Assembly: GCA_025999935.1 (NCBI GenBank)
Contig: BNXY01000029.1
Coordinates: 1 to 35,057 of the forward strand
DNA length: 35,057 nucleotides
Origin: Bacteroidia bacterium
GTDB taxonomy: Bacteria; Bacteroidota; Bacteroidia; Bacteroidales; Azobacteroidaceae
Direction of reading: 5' to 3'
Program-made: the position numbers and the translations under genes
Notes under the pieces: generated by a model
Told to the model about the DNA's origin: nothing
The model's database searches: none
Seen by the model: the letters and a program-made list of their open reading frames with translations, nothing else
Shown: piece by piece, positions 9,055 to 17,458 of the stretch
How the letters are laid out: each line of letters begins with the position of its first letter
Numbering within the stretch: position 1 is the stretch's first letter

Positions 9055-10869
9055 TTAATCGACCGGATACATCCGGTCGATCGTCTCTTTATATTTGTCG
9101 GCAATAAACCGGCGCCTCATTTTGAGGGTATTCGTCAGCTCTCCGGTGTCGATCGTAAACGGCTCGGAGAGCAGGGCGAATTGTTTGATTTGCTCAAAAC
9201 CGGCAAACTCATTTTGCATCGGGCCGATACGCGAGTTGTATAAATCAATGATCGCTTGATTTGTACACAAATCGCCCAGTTCATTGAATGAGATTTTGTG
9301 CTCTTTGGCGTATTTGGCCAGTTCCACAAAATCGGGAACAATCAAGGCGGTCACATATTTTCTCTGATCGCCGATGATGATGGCGCTGTCAATGTATTTA
9401 TCATCGGTCAAGCGCGTTTCCAATTGTTGCGGAGCAATATATTTTCCGTTGGATGTCTTGTACAAGTCTTTGATTCTTTCGGTCATGACGATGCCGTTTT
9501 GTTCCGTCAGGTTGCCGGCATCGCCGGTTCTGAACCAACCGTCTTCCGTGAAAGCTTGGGTGGTGGCTTCCGGTTTTTTATAGTAATAGTGCATGATGCT
9601 TTCCCCTTTCACTTGAATTTCATTGTTTTCACCGATTCGAACATCCAAATTCGGCATGATTTTACCCATAGTGCCCAATTCAAAATTCTCCGGCGGATAA
9701 CAACATACGGTTGCCGTAGTTTCGGTTAATCCGTAGCCATATACCAATGGAATATTTACCGAACGAAGTAAAACGATGATTTTATCGGAAAGAGCGGCGC
9801 CTGCACAAGGGAAAATCACGCCTCGTTCTATACCCAACACCTTTTTTAAAGCAGCATAAACGGTTTTAACATAGAAATTAAATTTCAATTGAAGGAAAAA
9901 CGGTGGTTTTTTACCTTTATTTATGTAGTCGAAATTGTATTTTCTACCCGTTGAGATGGCATTTAAAAAGAGCGCCTTGGTAATAAAATTGGAATTTTCG
10001 ATTTTGTCCTGTACCCCGACATACACTTTTTCCCAGAAACGGGGAACGCTACACATGGCCTCCGGCTTTACTTCCTTGATAGCCGTTGTAATTTCTTTCG
10101 GATCCAAGTTGATAGCAATGCTGCAACCTCGGTGCAAGCAATAAATCGACCATGCTTTTTCAAAAATATGCGCCAAGGGCAGAAAACTGATCGAAAGAAA
10201 GCGTGGCGGCAGATAAGACAGCCGTATATCATGGGTTTTGCAGACTTCAATATAGTTGCTGTGCGTTAAAACAACTCCTTTGGGTTCTCCGGTTGTTCCC
10301 GAAGTGTATATAATGTGGGCAATATCTTCATTTTTAGCCTCTTTCATGCGCTTTTCAACCGTGTCGATGTCTTGCGAGGAACGGTTCTTCGGCGAACAGA
10401 AATGATCAAAATACATGGAAATTTTATCTTCCGGCGCTTTTTTAACTTCCGGACTCAAAATAACAATTTGTTTCAGCGCCTTGCTTTTTTGAAACACTTT
10501 CCAAACATTGTCGTACTGATTTTGTTCGCCGACGAACATCAGTTGTATTTCCGCCTCTTCGATAATATAGGAAATTTGGGGGACGGAAGCGGTTGCATAC
10601 ATCGGAACCATCACCGCCCGATTGGCAAATGCGCCGTAATCGATATACAAACATTCGGCCATGTTTTGTGTATAAATGCCGATATTGGATTGCGGCTTAA
10701 CGCCCAAATGACACATCGATTGCGCTACGGTAATGATTTTCTTGGAAAAATCTTCCCATGAAACCGACAACCAGGCTTGCGCAGCCTTGTCGTAGAATTT
10801 TACGGCTTCCTGATCGCCATATTTTTTTGCGTGTTGATGAACTAATTGTGATAAATGATAATATTCCAT
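9055..10869 (-). CDS. Long-chain fatty acid-CoA ligase (AMP-forming)
   Basis: This 604-residue ANL-superfamily enzyme activates fatty acids to acyl-AMP and then acyl-CoA. Motifs in order are the P-loop-like IIYTSGTTGEPKGVVLTH (about residues 187-204), SFLPLAHIFEKAWS, the A5 motif YGYGLTETTATVCC, the A7 motif GWFRTGDAGN, and A8/A10 region ERIKDLYKTSNGKYIAPQQLE with the TLKMRRR end. The layout matches the FadD15/Bacteroidota long-chain type. It is convergent with the epimerase, the two stops touching at 9054/9055, and divergent from the ArgE-like gene, so both promoters share about 70 bases. It may feed lipid remodelling or fatty acid uptake. The physiological chain length is unknown. Confidence 0.92.
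   Translation of the reverse strand: MEYYHLSQLVHQHAKKYGDQEAVKFYDKAAQAWLSVSWEDFSKKIITVAQSMCHLGVKPQSNIGIYTQNMAECLYIDYGAFANRAVMVPMYATASVPQISYIIEEAEIQLMFVGEQNQYDNVWKVFQKSKALKQIVILSPEVKKAPEDKISMYFDHFCSPKNRSSQDIDTVEKRMKEAKNEDIAHIIYTSGTTGEPKGVVLTHSNYIEVCKTHDIRLSYLPPRFLSISFLPLAHIFEKAWSIYCLHRGCSIAINLDPKEITTAIKEVKPEAMCSVPRFWEKVYVGVQDKIENSNFITKALFLNAISTGRKYNFDYINKGKKPPFFLQLKFNFYVKTVYAALKKVLGIERGVIFPCAGAALSDKIIVLLRSVNIPLVYGYGLTETTATVCCYPPENFELGTMGKIMPNLDVRIGENNEIQVKGESIMHYYYKKPEATTQAFTEDGWFRTGDAGNLTEQNGIVMTERIKDLYKTSNGKYIAPQQLETRLTDDKYIDSAIIIGDQRKYVTALIVPDFVELAKYAKEHKISFNELGDLCTNQAIIDLYNSRIGPMQNEFAGFEQIKQFALLSEPFTIDTGELTNTLKMRRRFIADKYKETIDRMYPVD
9058..9081. terminator. Perfect 10-bp hairpin at the convergent gene junction
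   Basis: ATCGACCGGA at 9058-9067 and its exact complement at 9072-9081 enclose a TACA loop. It starts 4 bases after the epimerase stop and lies inside the last codons of the acyl-CoA ligase gene. On the plus strand a short T-rich stretch follows (TCTCTTT), so it could end epimerase transcripts and also punctuate the opposite one. Confidence 0.55.
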
Positions 10870-10915
10870 CCGGATTTTTAGTAATATTAAAACTACAAAA
10901 TTACAAATTTTTTAT

Positions 10916-10923
10916 TAACTTTG
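10916..10923 (+). promoter_or_regulatory. Promoter of the ArgE-like gene, -7 box TAACTTTG
   Basis: TAACTTTG matches the -7 consensus 18 bases before the ATG at 10942. This also argues against starts further upstream in the frame. On the opposite strand TAATTTTG (10903-10896) could serve the acyl-CoA ligase. Confidence 0.55.
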
Positions 10924-10941
10924 TGCAAAGTTTTAAACTTT

Positions 10942-12012
10942 ATGGATATAAACACCTCCTTTTGTGCTGCGGTAGATTTACTGAAACAGCTAATTGCCTG
11001 CCCTTCCGTGAGCAGGGAAGAGAAGAATTTGTCCGATTTTTTGGAAATATATCTGAAAGAAAGAAAATTTTCCCCTTATCGAAAAGGCAATAATATTTGG
11101 TTGTTTTCGCCGGAATGGGACGATAAAAAGCCGGTTATCCTGCTCAATTCCCATATCGACACAGTGAAACCGGTCGCAGGATGGACAAAAAATCCTTTTT
11201 CCCCCTTGGAAGAAGACGGAAAATTGTTTGGCTTGGGCAGTAATGACGCCGGCGCTCCATTGGTTTCGTTGCTTCATGCCTTTTTTCTACTGACTCAGGT
11301 TGAGCAGGAAAATAATTTTATCTTTTTGGCTTCTGCCGAAGAAGAAGTTTCCGGCCCCAACGGCGTAGAATCTGTTTTACCCGACTTGCCGCCCATCGAT
11401 TTCGGATTGGTTGGCGAGCCGACCGGCCTGCAAGTTGCCATTGCAGAAAAAGGCTTAATGGTTTTAGAAGGAACGATTTACGGAAAATCCGGTCATGCTG
11501 CGCGGGAAGAAGGCGACAATGCGATTTATAAAGCGCTGCCGGTTATCGAATGGTTTCGGAATAAACAATTTCCGAAAATCAGTCCGCTTTTGGGTCCGGT
11601 AAAAATGTCGGTAACCTTGATTCAAGCCGGAACCCAACACAATGTAATTCCCGGCGAATGTAAATTTACCGTGGATGTGAGAACCAATGAATGTTATGGA
11701 AATGAAGCGCTTTTTAAAGAAATTGCTTTAGAATGCGGTTGCGAAATTCAGGCGCGTTCTTTTCGCTTGAACGCTTCGCATATTTTGCCGGAACATCCGC
11801 TTGTGCAACGAGCAGTCGCCTTTGGATTGAAGCTTTTTGGCTCGCCAACGCTTTCAGACCAGTCATTGATGAACTTCCCATCCTTGAAGATGGGGCCCGG
11901 TTTGTCTTCGCGTTCCCATACCGCCGATGAGTTCGTTTATTTATCGGAAATCAGGGAGGCGATTGATACTTATTTTCGCTTGTTATTGAACCTGAAAATT
12001 CGGTCGAAATGA
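10942..12012 (+). CDS. argE: M20-family deacylase, acetylornithine/succinylcitrulline deacylase type
   Basis: This 356-residue zinc hydrolase of family M20 has the metal-site motifs NSHIDTVKP (His, Asp), GSNDAGAPL (bridging Asp), ASAEEEVSGPNG (catalytic and ligand Glu) and VGEPTGL (Asp/Glu), plus a C-terminal SRSHTADEFV His. The lid domain contains GKSGHAAREEGDNAIYKA. The overall pattern is that of ArgE/DapE. In Bacteroidota the ArgE orthologue acts on N-succinyl- or N-acetyl-citrulline in arginine synthesis, which is the likely role, but no other arg genes are nearby. The start is the ATG at 10942 just past the promoter. Confidence 0.82.
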   Translation: MDINTSFCAAVDLLKQLIACPSVSREEKNLSDFLEIYLKERKFSPYRKGNNIWLFSPEWDDKKPVILLNSHIDTVKPVAGWTKNPFSPLEEDGKLFGLGSNDAGAPLVSLLHAFFLLTQVEQENNFIFLASAEEEVSGPNGVESVLPDLPPIDFGLVGEPTGLQVAIAEKGLMVLEGTIYGKSGHAAREEGDNAIYKALPVIEWFRNKQFPKISPLLGPVKMSVTLIQAGTQHNVIPGECKFTVDVRTNECYGNEALFKEIALECGCEIQARSFRLNASHILPEHPLVQRAVAFGLKLFGSPTLSDQSLMNFPSLKMGPGLSSRSHTADEFVYLSEIREAIDTYFRLLLNLKIRSK

Positions 12013-12163
12013 AAATTTTAACACTTTTTCTCAATAAATTAACATTTTCCCCGTTTTGTTAAAAACATTTATTTTTTGAGTAACTATTTTTTTGTTTTTT
12101 TTTGATAAATGTTAAACAAAAAAATCCGTACTTTGTTTCATAATTAAGGACGTCTTATAAAAT

Positions 12164-13720
12164 ATGCGAAAATCGACTATTTGGTTGCTTGCCGGCGTGA
12201 TGATTTTTGCCTTTTTAGGCTTATTGTCGCTTCAGGTAAATTACATTCGTGAAATTGTTAATAATCAAGATGAACAATTCAGGGATGCCGTTAAGAGAAG
12301 TCTGTTTCAAGTTAGCCACGACTTGGAGTTGGACGAAGCGAACCGGATATTGGAAGATCAGATCTTTTCAAAAGGATTTGGGCAAAGCAAAAAGTCTATC
12401 TCAGGCATGTTATTGGCGGAACAACAGCGGTTGTCCGTTGGAAATTCAAATAAATTAATGACGAAGAAGGAATTTGGCATAGTAGAAGACAAAGAGGATA
12501 TTTCATTGAATAGAATTAGTTCAGGGAGTCGAAAAAGTGATTTAAGGTACACTTCCATGGTCTTGCAGGATATGGTGCACAGAAAAACCAATCACTGGGA
12601 AAACCTTCTGAATGAGGTGCTAAAAGCAGGGATGAAAGCTGAAGAAAAGCCTATTGAAGAACGGATCGAATTTAAGAATTTGGGTTCGTATATCCAAATG
12701 GAATTGACGAACAACAACCTTGCGCTGTCTTTCCAATATTCGGTGGTGGATAACAACCGGAATATTGTGTATAAAAGTCCGGGGTTTGAAGACAATTCCA
12801 CAGGCGAATCTTTCTCCCAGATTTTGTTTCCAAAAAATTCAAACGCCAATTCGTATTCATTGCAGGTTAATTTTCCGGCACGGAAAAAACTCGTTTTAAG
12901 TTCGGTCAGTTTTGTTGTTCCCTCGCTCGTGTTTATGGTTATACTGTTGGTGATCTTTACGATAACCCTGTATGTGATTTTGAAGCAAAAGCGTTTTGCG
13001 GAGATGAAAAAAGATTTTATCAGCAACATGACCCATGAATTGAAAACACCGGTAACCAGCATCTCAATCGCCGGTCAGATGCTGAGCGACGAAAACGTGA
13101 TAACCACCTTGGAACGAAACGGTTCTTTGCGAAATTCCGCCTCTTTCAACAAGATAACCCGGACGATTACGGATGAAACCAAACGTTTGCATTTCCTGAT
13201 TGATAAAGTTTTGCAAATGTCTTTGATGGAAGACGGCAGGGCGATTATGAAAATTAAAAAAGTGGACGTCAACGATGTGCTGCTCAAGGTGGTGCAGATT
13301 TTTGACATCCAGATGGAAAAATGCGGCGGCTTGCTCGAATTGGAACCGGAAGCGATGGAATCGACGGTGTATGTCGATGAAATGCACTTTACCAACGTGC
13401 TTTTCAATCTGATGGAAAATGCTGTTAAATACCGGCGAGCGGATGTGCCGTTACACTTAGTCGCCCGAACGGAAAACAAGGAAGACAAAATTCTGATCAG
13501 TATCAGTGACAATGGCAGCGGAATCAAAAAGGAAAACCTGAAAAAGATTTTTGACCGGTTCTACCGGGTACATACCGGAAACGTTCACAATGTGAAAGGA
13601 TTTGGGCTGGGTTTGGCTTATGTGAAAAAAACGATCGACGAACTGAATGGAACCATCAAGGTGGAAAGTGAATGGAATGTCGGGACAAAATTCACCATTA
13701 TATTGCCTTATGTGCAATAA
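12164..13720 (+). CDS. rprX: Sensor histidine kinase, RprX type
   Basis: This 518-residue membrane kinase phosphorylates the adjacent response regulator. An N-terminal membrane helix (about residues 6-25) and a second (about 251-271) bracket a periplasmic sensor of roughly 220 residues with no recognised domain. HisKA follows, with phosphorylated H291 in DFISNMTHELKTPVTSI, then the HATPase domain with NVLFNLMENAVKYR (N box), ISDNGSGI (G1) and GFGLGLAYVKK (G2). The architecture and the partner match Bacteroides fragilis RprX, whose overexpression was linked to reduced tetracycline action. The signal is unknown. It is first gene of rprX-rprY-TPR. Confidence 0.88.
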   Translation: MRKSTIWLLAGVMIFAFLGLLSLQVNYIREIVNNQDEQFRDAVKRSLFQVSHDLELDEANRILEDQIFSKGFGQSKKSISGMLLAEQQRLSVGNSNKLMTKKEFGIVEDKEDISLNRISSGSRKSDLRYTSMVLQDMVHRKTNHWENLLNEVLKAGMKAEEKPIEERIEFKNLGSYIQMELTNNNLALSFQYSVVDNNRNIVYKSPGFEDNSTGESFSQILFPKNSNANSYSLQVNFPARKKLVLSSVSFVVPSLVFMVILLVIFTITLYVILKQKRFAEMKKDFISNMTHELKTPVTSISIAGQMLSDENVITTLERNGSLRNSASFNKITRTITDETKRLHFLIDKVLQMSLMEDGRAIMKIKKVDVNDVLLKVVQIFDIQMEKCGGLLELEPEAMESTVYVDEMHFTNVLFNLMENAVKYRRADVPLHLVARTENKEDKILISISDNGSGIKKENLKKIFDRFYRVHTGNVHNVKGFGLGLAYVKKTIDELNGTIKVESEWNVGTKFTIILPYVQ

Positions 13721-13777
13721 ATTAAGAAAGAATAAAAATTAAAACGAATAGATTGTTAAATGTTAAATGAATTATTT

Positions 13778-14494
13778 ATGGAAGAAAAGATTAAGATCTT
13801 CATGTGTGAAGATGACGAAAATTTAGGTATGCTCTTAAGAGAATACTTGCAGGCTAAAGATTTTGATGTAGATTTATTTCCGGACGGAGAAGCCGGCTCA
13901 AAAGCTTTTCCGGAAAAGAAATACGACCTCTGTCTGCTTGATGTGATGATGCCCAAGAAAGACGGCTTTGCCCTGGCGCAGGATATTCGCGCCTACAATA
14001 TCGAAATTCCGATCATCTTTTTGACGGCAAAGAATATGAAAGAAGATGTGTTGGAAGGCTTTAAAGTCGGCGCCGACGATTACCTGACAAAACCTTTCAG
14101 TATGGAAGAATTGCTGCTCCGCATCGAAGCGATTCTACGAAGAATCAACGGTAAAAAAAGCAAGGAAATTTCGTTTTTCCATATTGGTAAATTTGTATTT
14201 GATACGCAAAAACAAATTTTGACCGGTGGTGAAGAAGAAGCGGTAAAGCTGACAACCAAGGAAAGTGAATTATTAGTTAATTTGTGTCTGAATATGAATG
14301 ATGTATTAGACCGCGAATTTGCAGTTAATACCATTTGGAAACCCCATCCTGATTTTTACCAGTTTGCCGCCCGGAGTATGGATGTGTATATTACCAAGTT
14401 AAGAAAATTGTTGAAAGACGATCCCCAAGTGGAAATCATGAATATCCACGGCAAGGGTTATAAATTGATAGCTCCGGTTGAAAATCCCAAATAA
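13778..14494 (+). CDS. rprY: OmpR-family response regulator, RprY type
   Basis: This 238-residue regulator has a receiver domain (acidic pocket EDDEN, phospho-acceptor D55 in LCLLDVMMPKKDG, switch residue in IFLTAKN, lysine in LTKPFSMEEL) and a C-terminal winged-helix DNA-binding domain (KLTTKESELLVNLC, RSMDVYITKLRKLL, NIHGKGYKLI). The beginning MEEKIKIFMCEDDENLGMLLREYLQAK closely resembles B. fragilis RprY, so the ATG at 13778 is preferred over the one at 13760. It is 57 bases after rprX and 3 bases before the TPR gene. Confidence 0.92.
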   Translation: MEEKIKIFMCEDDENLGMLLREYLQAKDFDVDLFPDGEAGSKAFPEKKYDLCLLDVMMPKKDGFALAQDIRAYNIEIPIIFLTAKNMKEDVLEGFKVGADDYLTKPFSMEELLLRIEAILRRINGKKSKEISFFHIGKFVFDTQKQILTGGEEEAVKLTTKESELLVNLCLNMNDVLDREFAVNTIWKPHPDFYQFAARSMDVYITKLRKLLKDDPQVEIMNIHGKGYKLIAPVENPK

Positions 14495-14497
14495 ACG

Positions 14498-15364
14498 GTG
14501 AAAATATTTTTCAAAAGATATTTGATATTCCGGTTTGGAATAATAGGTTTGGCAATTTCAGTTACAGGCGGAGATCTGCTCGCGCAGCAAGATACCGACT
14601 GGCTGGAATTGTCGTTCCATTATATAGAGCAAAATCAGTTGGATTCGGCGGAACATGCCCTGATAATGACACTCCGGAAAACGCCAGACAACCAATTGAA
14701 TCCGCTTCTTTTGAATAATCTCGGAACGATTCAGCGGAGGTTAGGCAAACGCGATGAAGCGCTTTTGTCCTATACCGCCGCTTTGGGGCAATATCCGAAA
14801 AACACCGTTTTTCTCGAAGCGCGCGCTTCGCTATTTGCCGAGATGGGAAAGGCCGGAAGCGCCATCATAGACTACACCACTCTGCTTGACCAAAAACCCG
14901 ACTACGAAGCCGCTTTGTATCAAAGGGGACTGCTTTACCTGCAAATGCGAAACTTGGATTTGGCCGAACAAGATTTCAACCGGATGCTCAAATTGAATCC
15001 CGACGGTTTATACCCCCGCATGGGATTAGCCTCTTTGGCCAAATTCAGGGGCGATTATGATGATGCGGAAAAAATATACAACTATCTCATTGATAAAGAA
15101 CCCGAATTACCCAATTTGTACGCCGGCCGCGCCGAATTGTACCTCCTGATGGAAAAACCCGGCAAATCGTCGGCCGACGCTACCCGCGCCATCCACCTAT
15201 ACGGCGCCGATTATAGAGAACCCTACATGTATATAATAAGGTGTAAAGCAAAAATCCTGCTCCGCGAAAAAAAATCTGCCCTCGAAGACCTCGAAAAAGC
15301 CCTCGCTCTGGGTTACGACCCTGCAGAAGCCGAGGAAATCAAGAAAATATTTAGCGGTAAATAA
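14498..15364 (+). CDS. Exported TPR-repeat protein of the rprXY operon
   Basis: This 288-residue protein has a probable signal peptide (KRYLIFRFGIIGLAISVTGGDLLAQ) followed by at least five tetratricopeptide repeats (for example DEALLSYTAALGQYPKN, GSAIIDYTTLLDQKPDYEAALYQRG, DLAEQDFNRMLKLNPDG, DDAEKIYNYLIDKEPE, SALEDLEKALALGYDPAEAEE). TPRs mediate protein contacts, so it may be an envelope scaffold or accessory sensor for the two-component pair. The start is a GTG 3 bases after the rprY stop, and no early ATG exists. Function is inferred only from the operon. Confidence 0.75.
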   Translation: MKIFFKRYLIFRFGIIGLAISVTGGDLLAQQDTDWLELSFHYIEQNQLDSAEHALIMTLRKTPDNQLNPLLLNNLGTIQRRLGKRDEALLSYTAALGQYPKNTVFLEARASLFAEMGKAGSAIIDYTTLLDQKPDYEAALYQRGLLYLQMRNLDLAEQDFNRMLKLNPDGLYPRMGLASLAKFRGDYDDAEKIYNYLIDKEPELPNLYAGRAELYLLMEKPGKSSADATRAIHLYGADYREPYMYIIRCKAKILLREKKSALEDLEKALALGYDPAEAEEIKKIFSGK

Positions 15365-15476
15365 TAATTAGCGGTTAAATCGCAAGGGCAGCTATTAGTT
15401 TGAAATTAAACTGTTTCATTTTACTTGTTTTTGAATTAATTTTTACTCTGATAAATTACTATAATGCACACACAAA

Positions 15477-15513
15477 AAGCATGTAAACTTTTGAGTGATT
15501 GGTTTACACGCTT
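15477..15513 (-). terminator. Terminator downstream of oxyR
   Basis: The arms 15477-15488 and 15502-15513 pair over 12 bp (one G-U) around a 13-base loop. On the minus strand the stem ends in a T-run, 30 bases beyond the oxyR stop. It lies between the convergent TPR gene and oxyR. Confidence 0.75.
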
Positions 15514-15542
15514 GTATAAATTAAATTCGTTTTTCGCTGCCA

Positions 15543-16484
15543 CTACAAATCCACCACAAATTCTTTTAATTCCACATTTTGCATGGACTTGGGCACGGAG
15601 TTGCGGATAATTTCCAGAATCACATTCAACATTGTTTTACGAACATATCCCTTGCTAACCATCAAACTAACTTCTCGCACTGCCGTTGTGCCTTTCAATT
15701 GCCGCAGATTTTCTTGTTTCTCTTCGCTCAATCCCATGGCGTGCATCTCCGGAATAATTGTGATGCCGGGGTTGTAATCCACCACATGAATGAGCGTGTC
15801 AATACTCCCGGATTCAAATTTAACACACGAATCGCCAATTTGGGATTTCCGTTTCAACCGGCACAAGCGTTCGATTTGCCCCCGCAAACAATGTTCATTT
15901 TCCAACAGCCAAACTTGGCTGATGTCGATTTTTTCCAAATCAATTTCTTTTTCCTGATATAAATTGTCCAAAGGAGATACGTAGGCATAAAATTTTTCGT
16001 AATACACCGGATATTCGACTAATTTGGGATGATTGAGCGGACCTGCCAACACGCCCCCATCCAAGGTTCCGTTTAGAATTTCCTTGATCAAGTTATTGGT
16101 CGTCGATTCTTTCAAGACCAATTCAAATTCGGAGTAATTCTCTTGACGGTTGCCGAGCATCGTTGGAACGAGGTAAGGAGCAATCGTCGGAATAATCCCC
16201 AATTTGAAACTGCCTTTGACAAGGTTTTGCTCACCTTCGACCACTTCTTTTATCTGATTGAAACAGTTGAGCGAAATACGAGCCTGTTCAATAACCTGTT
16301 TTCCAACGGGTGTCGGTTCCACCGGATGCTTAGACCGGTCGAAAATCTTCACGTTTAATTCTTCTTCCAACTTCTGAATCATCATACTCAGAGTGGGTTG
16401 CGTTACAAAACACATTTCTGCCGCTTTCGCAAAATGCCGGAAATTATCAACGGCAATGATGTATTCCAATTGTTGAATATTCAT
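15543..16484 (-). CDS. oxyR: Hydrogen peroxide-sensing LysR regulator OxyR
   Basis: This 313-residue LysR-type activator has an N-terminal winged helix (MNIQQLEYIIAVDNFRHFAKAAEMCFVTQPTLSMMIQKLE) and a C-terminal sensing domain. The redox cysteines are C199 and C208 in HCLRGQIERLC, the same positions and spacing as in E. coli OxyR, where peroxide makes a disulfide that switches the protein to an activator. It is divergent from ahpC across 128 bases holding both promoters. It should control ahpC and ahpF, and perhaps itself. Confidence 0.95.
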   Translation of the reverse strand: MNIQQLEYIIAVDNFRHFAKAAEMCFVTQPTLSMMIQKLEEELNVKIFDRSKHPVEPTPVGKQVIEQARISLNCFNQIKEVVEGEQNLVKGSFKLGIIPTIAPYLVPTMLGNRQENYSEFELVLKESTTNNLIKEILNGTLDGGVLAGPLNHPKLVEYPVYYEKFYAYVSPLDNLYQEKEIDLEKIDISQVWLLENEHCLRGQIERLCRLKRKSQIGDSCVKFESGSIDTLIHVVDYNPGITIIPEMHAMGLSEEKQENLRQLKGTTAVREVSLMVSKGYVRKTMLNVILEIIRNSVPKSMQNVELKEFVVDL

Positions 16485-16514
16485 ATTTTATTTATCTTAT
16501 AAATTTTTTCGATG

Positions 16515-16522
16515 CAAAGATA
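16515..16522 (-). promoter_or_regulatory. oxyR promoter, -7 box TATCTTTG
   Basis: Reading on the minus strand, TATCTTTG is a perfect -7 element 30 bases before the oxyR ATG. A -33 element is not obvious. The ahpC regulatory element at 16529-16546 lies directly upstream of it, so one bound OxyR could affect both directions. Confidence 0.65.
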
Positions 16523-16528
16523 AATAAT

Positions 16529-16546
16529 ATCAGTTTGATTTATATT
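16529..16546 (+). promoter_or_regulatory. Candidate OxyR-controlled element upstream of ahpC
   Basis: ATCAGTTTGATTTATATT occurs here and again, identical over 18 bases, upstream of ahpF (18536-18553). In both places it starts exactly 29 bases before a -7 box and contains the -33 TTTG. Same sequence and same phasing at two peroxide genes suggest a shared promoter/OxyR contact site. Confidence 0.7.
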
Positions 16547-16557
16547 ATAAAAGTGCG

Positions 16558-16565
16558 TAAATTTG
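16558..16565 (+). promoter_or_regulatory. ahpC promoter, -7 box TAAATTTG
   Basis: TAAATTTG with TTTG at 16534-16537 (20-base spacing) gives a complete Bacteroidota promoter, 47 bases before the ahpC ATG. Confidence 0.7.
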
Positions 16566-16612
16566 CATAAGAATTAAAAATAATAGTATTAACAATTAAA
16601 AACAAAAAAATT

Positions 16613-17179
16613 ATGCAACCGATTATTAATTCACAATTGCCTGAATTTAATGTTCAAGCGTTTCAGAACGGAAGTTTTAAAACAGTAACTAACAACGATG
16701 TAAAAGGGAAATGGGCGATATTCTTTTTCTATCCTGCCGATTTCACTTTTGTTTGTCCAACCGAATTGGGCGACATGGCCGATAAATATGCCCGCTTCCA
16801 AGAATTAGGCGTAGAGGTTTATTCCGTAAGCACGGACAAGCATTTTACGCACAAAGCATGGCACGATGCCTCCGATACCATTAAAAAAATCAAGTATCCC
16901 ATGTTGGCAGACCCGACCGGCGCATTGAGCCGCGCATTCGGCGTGTTGATTGAAGAAGCAGGTTTGGCCTATCGCGGAACATTCTTGGTGAATCCCGAAG
17001 GACAAATCAAAGTGACCGAAATTCACGACAACGGAATCGGACGGAACGCCGATGAATTGTTGCGAAAAGTGGAAGCCGCTCAATTTGTAGCTGCTCACCC
17101 CAATGAGGTTTGTCCGGCAAAATGGCATAAAGGCGATGCTACTTTGAAACCGAGTATTGATTTGGTTGGGAAGATATAA
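16613..17179 (+). CDS. ahpC: Alkyl hydroperoxide reductase C (peroxiredoxin)
   Basis: This 188-residue typical 2-Cys peroxiredoxin reduces hydrogen peroxide and organic hydroperoxides. The peroxidatic cysteine is C48 in FTFVCPTELGDM and the resolving cysteine is C167 in EVCPAKWHKGD. Conserved VSTDKHFTHKAWH and YRGTFLVNPEG are also present. Its electrons come from AhpF, whose gene is about 1.4 kb downstream instead of adjacent. It is divergent from oxyR and followed by a strong hairpin terminator at 17200-17270. Confidence 0.97.
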   Translation: MQPIINSQLPEFNVQAFQNGSFKTVTNNDVKGKWAIFFFYPADFTFVCPTELGDMADKYARFQELGVEVYSVSTDKHFTHKAWHDASDTIKKIKYPMLADPTGALSRAFGVLIEEAGLAYRGTFLVNPEGQIKVTEIHDNGIGRNADELLRKVEAAQFVAAHPNEVCPAKWHKGDATLKPSIDLVGKI

Positions 17180-17199
17180 ACTGAAAAGCCGTCATTTCG

Positions 17200-17270
17200 A
17201 ACGAAGTGAGAAATCTACTCTGTTCCGTAGGGTTTACGGCTGAGCATTAGATTTCTCACTTCGTTTTTTT
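17200..17270 (+). terminator. ahpC terminator made from an interspersed palindromic repeat
   Basis: AACGAAGTGAGAAATCT (17200-17216) and its perfect 17-bp complement (17249-17265) enclose a 32-base loop and are followed by seven T on the plus strand. The preceding GTCATTTCGAACG is the type of palindromic repeat found throughout many Bacteroidota genomes (compare 22575-22601), here placed to end ahpC transcripts. Confidence 0.75.
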
Positions 17271-17423
17271 TAGGCAATTCATCTTTTATGGCAAACCTTG
17301 TAAATATCTCGTACAGCCCAATAGGGATTGTTGATTGAACCTCAACGGGATTAAGATGTAAAAAATAATACTATTTAACGGCTTTACACAGGATGTATTA
17401 TATTGATTTTATGTAAAATGTTG

Positions 17424-17431
17424 TATCTTTG
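17424..17431 (+). promoter_or_regulatory. Promoter of the FkbM-family gene, -7 box TATCTTTG
   Basis: A perfect -7 element 27 bases before the ATG at 17459, so the inserted gene has its own promoter. Confidence 0.65.
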
Positions 17432-17458
17432 CATTTCATTAATTTGAAATATTGCAAT

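Noticed and set aside
17201..17265. Insertion-sequence terminal repeats next to the FkbM gene
   Set aside because: The 17-bp inverted repeat is a self-contained hairpin followed by a T-run, and no matching copy lies on the other side of the FkbM gene.
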